Positions 60,185 through 64,000 of a DNA stretch of 64,000 nt are shown here, piece after piece. The notes beneath the pieces are model-generated. The model did not search any database. It saw only the letters and a program-made list of their open reading frames with translations, and was not told the DNA's origin. Position numbers and translations under genes: made by a program. This DNA comes from CAWBCI01 sp963787195 (GTDB lineage: Bacteria > Bacteroidota > Bacteroidia > Bacteroidales > JAGOPY01): the NCBI GenBank assembly GCA_963787195.1, contig CAWBCI010000026.1, positions 62,001-126,000 on the forward strand, read 5' to 3'. Position 1 is the first letter of the stretch. Every line of letters begins with the position of its first letter.

Positions 60185-61444
60185 CTACAGGAGTTCCAGC
60201 CTGTTTGCATCCTGTTTAATGAAAATAAAGAGAAGTATAGTAAAAGACCAAAGGGAAGATCCTCCATAACTGAAGAATGGTAAGGGTATACCTATTACCG
60301 GCATCAGACCGATGGTCATTCCGATATTCACAGCAAAATGGAAAAATAATATAGATGCCACCGCATATCCGTATATCCGGCTGAAAGGAGATCGCTGTCG
60401 TTCTGCCATAATGATTAGTCTTGAAAGCAAAGCCACAAATAAGGCGATCACTACAAAACTTCCGATAAATCCCCATTCTTCACCCACCGTACAAAAAATA
60501 AAGTCTGTACTCTGTTCAGGCACGAAATTATACTTTGTCTGGGTGCCCTTCAGAAATCCTTTCCCAGTGAATCCTCCGGAACCTATAGCTATCATCGATT
60601 GATTCACATTATAGCCGGCTCCTTTAAGGTCAATTTGTTTTCCCAGTAAAACATTGATTCTGGTTTTCTGGTGCGATTCCAGTACATGATCAAATGCGTA
60701 ATCCACACTAAAAACAAAACCGGTAACCAGCAAAAGGATACTGGCAAGAATGATAAGATTATGCCGGTTCCGTTTCATATAAAAATAAAAGATAGCTGTA
60801 AGTGCCAGCAGTATTCCCATCAAAAGGAATTTTTCAAGTAAAAGAGTCAATATAAACAGCACCACTACAACCACACCTATCATAAGGATAGAACTGTTAA
60901 GGCCCTCGCGGTATAAAACCAGAATTAAGGCCACATAAACAATGGCTGAGCCGGTATCATTCTGAAGTAATATCAGTACTGCCGGTGCAAATATGATCAG
61001 GAGCGACCAGAATTTATCTTTTAATTTTGAAAAGTCAGTATTATGGGCTGAAAGAAAACGTGCCAGGGCAAGGGCGGTGGCAAATTTCGCAAATTCGGCG
61101 GGCTGGATGGCAAAACTTCCTATTTCAAACCATGATTTGGAACCGGCGATTTCTCTTCCAATCAGTAATACCACTACAAGTGTGAACAAAGCCAGACCAT
61201 AAATCACATAGGCAAAAGCATTAAAAAATTTAGGATCGATCAGCAATAATGTAAAAGCCAACAATATAGCGGCGCCTATCCAAATCAATTGTTTGCCATA
61301 CCTCTGGCTAATATCCAGAATGCTGCTGTGGGATTCATCATATACCGCGGCATAAATGTTAATCCATCCCAGCATAACCAGGACAAGGTACAGGGTCACA
61401 GTGATCCAGTCAATTTTTCCGAACAGACTCTTTTGCTCTCTCAA
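60185..61444 (-). CDS. rodA: Rod shape-determining protein RodA
   Basis: A 419-residue SEDS-family membrane protein with about ten helices. Family motifs include AGSKSWFEIGSFAIQPAEFAK, FLKGTQTKYNFVPEQSTDFI, GEEWGFIGSF and the C-terminal IPLPFFSYGGSS. RodA is the peptidoglycan glycosyltransferase of the elongasome and works with its transpeptidase partner PBP2, encoded just upstream with a 35-base overlap. This overlap fits translational coupling and fixed stoichiometry. Confidence 0.95.
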   Translation of the reverse strand: MREQKSLFGKIDWITVTLYLVLVMLGWINIYAAVYDESHSSILDISQRYGKQLIWIGAAILLAFTLLLIDPKFFNAFAYVIYGLALFTLVVVLLIGREIAGSKSWFEIGSFAIQPAEFAKFATALALARFLSAHNTDFSKLKDKFWSLLIIFAPAVLILLQNDTGSAIVYVALILVLYREGLNSSILMIGVVVVVLFILTLLLEKFLLMGILLALTAIFYFYMKRNRHNLIILASILLLVTGFVFSVDYAFDHVLESHQKTRINVLLGKQIDLKGAGYNVNQSMIAIGSGGFTGKGFLKGTQTKYNFVPEQSTDFIFCTVGEEWGFIGSFVVIALFVALLSRLIIMAERQRSPFSRIYGYAVASILFFHFAVNIGMTIGLMPVIGIPLPFFSYGGSSLWSFTILLFIFIKQDANRLELL

Positions 61445-63257
61445 TTTTTTCTATCAGGTTAGCATTTAAAATCTTATTAAGGTAGTACGTAGGCTTTACC
61501 CTGCCTTTTAGGTAATATTCCATCATCATAGTTGCGATCGGGGCAGCCCAGGTAGCGCCATATCCCGCATTTTCAACAACCACAGCAACTGCAATTTTAG
61601 GGTTGTTGACCGGTGCAAAGGCAATAAATATTGAGTGGTTTTCACCATGAGGGTTCTGGGCTGTTCCGGTTTTCCCGCAGGAAGGAATACTATCGATCCG
61701 GTACCACCTGGCTGTGCCTTCGTCCCCGGCATAAACCAACCTCAGACCCTCAATCAAAATATCATAGTTCTTAGGATCAATCACTGTTACATGTTTGGTT
61801 TTGAATCTCTGATCCAGACTGGTGTCCCCTTCAACCGATTTGAGTACATGGGGACCGTAATAGTAGCCCCGGTTCGCGATGGTGGCTGCTAAGTTAGCCA
61901 TTTGAAGGGGCGTAAGCTCAATTTCTCCCTGACCGATGGAAAGCGACCTCACGGTAAGAGCCTTCCAGCCATTCATCCCATAATATTTATTGAAATAGGT
62001 GTCCTTAGGAAGATTACCATTTTGTTGTTCCGGCAGGTCCGATTCCAGCTTTTGGCCGATGCCGAATGTCATTACCATATTTCGCCAATGGTCATAAGCC
62101 TGCTGAATGTTACTAAATCGTGGCTGTTCCAGGATGGATTTATATACCTGCCAGAAATAGGGGTTGCACGATAATTCCAGGGCTTGCAAGAGGCCTAATG
62201 GACTGGTATGGGTATGGCTGCAGGGAATAGGTGTTGATGAGGTCCCGTGGCAGATATATTTTGTGTTCACATTCAAGACTCCATCCTGCAGCCCTATCAA
62301 AGTATTTACGGTTTTAAAGGTCGATCCGGGCGGATATTGTGCCATGGTTGCCCTGTTGAACAGGGGCTTCAAATCATCCTGGCTGAGCATCGAGTAATTC
62401 TTGTTGCGGATCCGCCCTATCAGAAGATTCGGATCATAAGAAGGACTCGAAACCATAGCCAGGATCTCACCGGAAGAAGGTTCGATTGCAACGATACTAC
62501 CGATCTTTTTCTGCATCATTTGTTCTCCAAACTTTTGCAAATCCGCATCTATGGTTAAATTGATGTTCTTGCCGGAGATGGCGGCTATATCATACTTCCC
62601 ATTTTGAAAGCTGGCCATTTCCCGGTTATGAACATCAACCATCTTAATCTTTAATCCCTTATCTCCCCTGAGAATCTTTTCATAAGTCCTCTCAATCCCG
62701 CTTTTTCCGATATAGTCCCCTTGTTTATAATAGGAATCCTGAGCGATATCCACTTTATTGACTTCTCCAATATAACCTAAAAGATGAGCCGCCATTGGTA
62801 TGGGATATTTGCGAAGGGTCCTTGCCTGTATATAAAATCCGGGGAATTTATAAAGCTGCTCTTCCAAATAGCCATAATCTTCTTTGGAAATCTGTTCCAG
62901 AAATACAGAAGGTTTATAAAGAGAATATGAAGATGCTTTTTGTAAACGTTCATTGAATTCAGCCTCACTGATATGCAATAAACCACATAGACTGGCTGTA
63001 TCAAACTGAACAACCTGTCGGGGCAATACAAGCAGATCATATGCAGCCTCATTGAAAACCAGCAATTTACCATTCCGGTCGAATATCAGTCCGCGGGAGG
63101 GATACTGGGTAACGTAGCGCAGAACATTGTTTTCAGCTGATAGCTTGTATTCATCTTTCCAAACCTGGATCATGAATAATTTAACGGCAAAAACTATCCC
63201 TACGATAACAAAGATCGTGATGATCACAAATTTCCTTCTCTCGTATGAATGGATCAT
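61410..63257 (-). CDS. mrdA: Penicillin-binding protein 2
   Basis: A 615-residue class B PBP. Short cytoplasmic N-terminus, membrane helix about 10-30, pedestal/dimerisation domain (about 40-230, RGLIFDRNGKLLV), and a transpeptidase domain with SxxK at S312-K315 (GSTFK), SxN at S363-N365 (LSCN) and KTG in SCGKTGTAQNPHGE. It crosslinks peptidoglycan for cell elongation as the partner of RodA. The usual mreC-mreD genes do not precede it here; a REP-like block and a MORN-type gene lie upstream instead. Confidence 0.95.
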   Translation of the reverse strand: MIHSYERRKFVIITIFVIVGIVFAVKLFMIQVWKDEYKLSAENNVLRYVTQYPSRGLIFDRNGKLLVFNEAAYDLLVLPRQVVQFDTASLCGLLHISEAEFNERLQKASSYSLYKPSVFLEQISKEDYGYLEEQLYKFPGFYIQARTLRKYPIPMAAHLLGYIGEVNKVDIAQDSYYKQGDYIGKSGIERTYEKILRGDKGLKIKMVDVHNREMASFQNGKYDIAAISGKNINLTIDADLQKFGEQMMQKKIGSIVAIEPSSGEILAMVSSPSYDPNLLIGRIRNKNYSMLSQDDLKPLFNRATMAQYPPGSTFKTVNTLIGLQDGVLNVNTKYICHGTSSTPIPCSHTHTSPLGLLQALELSCNPYFWQVYKSILEQPRFSNIQQAYDHWRNMVMTFGIGQKLESDLPEQQNGNLPKDTYFNKYYGMNGWKALTVRSLSIGQGEIELTPLQMANLAATIANRGYYYGPHVLKSVEGDTSLDQRFKTKHVTVIDPKNYDILIEGLRLVYAGDEGTARWYRIDSIPSCGKTGTAQNPHGENHSIFIAFAPVNNPKIAVAVVVENAGYGATWAAPIATMMMEYYLKGRVKPTYYLNKILNANLIEKIERAKESVRKN

Positions 63258-63285
63258 GAATATTAGCCCTCCGGTTTCTGGTAGG

Positions 63286-63293
63286 CAAAATTA
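63286..63293 (-). promoter_or_regulatory. Possible -7 box (TAATTTTG) of mrdA-rodA
   Basis: TAnnTTTG match on the minus strand 28 bases before the mrdA start; no clear -33 box. It suggests the pair has its own promoter. Confidence 0.4.
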
Positions 63294-63367
63294 TAACAAA
63301 TGGAAAGACGAGCAGGGAATAAAAAAGATTTAAAGTAGTTTCAGAATGAGGTCTGTCTGAAAAATGA

Positions 63368-63536
63368 ACTACCCCGCGGCAAGCAGCGGGGTATCTTAAG
63401 GAAATATCTCTTATTCGTCTCAAGAGACGGGGAATTTAGTCCCATCAGATCCCGAATAAGACTTCGTCTTTTCGGGATCAATTCGACTAACAATTTTTTC
63501 TTCGCTTCGCTTGAAAAAATTGAGTCTCATTGATTA
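63368..63536. repeat. REP-like multi-hairpin block, copy 2
   Basis: Same block as 46219-46386 with a more perfect first hairpin (taccccgc/gcggggta) and gatcccgaa/ttcgggatc arms around agacttcgtct. It lies between mrdA and the MORN-like gene. Confidence 0.85.
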
Positions 63537-63560
63537 AAAAGGAAAGAAAAAACTACAGTC

Positions 63561-64000
63561 TCAATATTGTTTGGTGTTCAGCACCTTCCCATTTTCATCC
63601 CACATAGTCCAGACACCCTTTTTCGCACCCTTATCATAGTACATTTCATAACGTTTTGTACCATTCTCATCCCAAATATACCAGTGGCCGTTTTTCTGGT
63701 TGTTGAGATAGCCGGCTTCAGCAGTTTTATGATGATTTTCGTCCCAGTTGATCCAGGTTCCGTCCTTTTCACCCATTTTATAGGATTGCTGTTCTTTAGG
63801 AGTACCGTTTTCATGAAATACCATAGATATACCATCCATCTGACCTTTTTTAATGTTCCTCTCAGCCTGAAGTTTTCCATCAGGATAATATTCCTTGAAC
63901 GTTCCGGAAAATAATTTACCGTCTTTATAATATTTTCCATCCTTATACTGAACATCCTGGGCAATAAGGCTGACACTGAACAGCAGTAATAATCCCGGTA
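63561..64000 (-). CDS. Secreted MORN-like repeat protein, start beyond the right edge
   Basis: The frame is open to the window edge; a shorter 92-codon frame starts at an internal Met (63839), but upstream codons read PGLLLLFSVSLIAQ then DVQYKDGKYYKDGKLFSG, a signal peptide followed by the first repeat. The start codon is outside. About six repeats of 22-24 residues follow with the core GxWxxWDENGxKxxExxYxxGxKxG, as in MORN-like/YwqK-family proteins. YwqK-type proteins are sometimes called antitoxins by homology; in Bacteroidota most are secreted repeat proteins with unknown role. Ends DENGKVLNTKQY. Confidence 0.85.
   Translation of the reverse strand, partial: PGLLLLFSVSLIAQDVQYKDGKYYKDGKLFSGTFKEYYPDGKLQAERNIKKGQMDGISMVFHENGTPKEQQSYKMGEKDGTWINWDENHHKTAEAGYLNNQKNGHWYIWDENGTKRYEMYYDKGAKKGVWTMWDENGKVLNTKQY

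Overview
The window looks like part of a chromosome from an uncultured member of the Bacteroidota, probably order Bacteroidales or a relative. Evidence: many secreted proteins end in type IX secretion (T9SS) sorting domains of types A and B; there is a Bacteroidota-type ECF sigma/FecR/STN cascade; several genes have TAnnTTTG promoter boxes; Shine-Dalgarno sites are mostly absent; and typical Bacteroidota families occur (FISUMP, YCF48-type repeats, ORF6N). No phage, plasmid, CRISPR or intact transposase is visible.

Layout. 1-10912 (minus) is a run of secreted surface proteins: a repeat-rich beta-helix-like protein cut by the left edge, three receptor-L/LRR-like T9SS paralogs (3427, 7795, 9446) and a 14-copy YCF48/BNR-like protein. 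11320-16790 holds an MBL-fold hydrolase, a T9SS cargo protein, an MlaE-MlaF-MlaD type lipid transport operon and a small membrane protein. 16916-28019 is one giant gene of about 3,700 codons, broken in this sequence by four single-base insertions. It carries sixteen 81-residue repeats, 233-residue Ig/PKD-like repeats, a cohesin-like domain and a T9SS type B tail. 28643-32125 is a sigma/anti-sigma/STN outer-membrane transducer set whose third gene is frameshifted in its signal peptide. 32238-36346 is an operon of START, DUF2062, SDR and epimerase genes, followed by a paralog of the transducer's surface-repeat domain. 36400-47130 is a patchwork: two decayed ORF6N genes, four copies of a roughly 100-bp palindromic element, one REP-like block, an ABC-2 exporter, the iron-sulfur repair protein RIC, a FISUMP protein, a flavin-dependent oxidase-like protein, a multidomain cyclase/SUMF1/hydrolase fusion, and tRNA-Asn. 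47351-57820 is mostly housekeeping: a PfkB kinase, a CPBP protease, a MenA-like prenyltransferase, a T9SS protein, MetF and MetH. 58200-64000 has a candidate structured RNA, two secreted proteins (one with a PEP-CTERM-like tail), the RodA/PBP2 elongasome pair, a second REP-like block and a MORN-like secreted protein cut by the right edge.

How the genes relate. The strongest theme is surface and envelope biology: T9SS cargo, lipid transport, an STN-coupled sigma cascade next to a lipid-type enzyme operon, and cell-wall elongation. The least usual items are the STN-linked surface-repeat transducer with its downstream operon, the cyclase-PEGA-SUMF1-hydrolase fusion, the palindromic elements placed at gene 3' ends, and the candidate small RNA before 58495. 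All family calls come from reading the sequence and have not been checked by database search.
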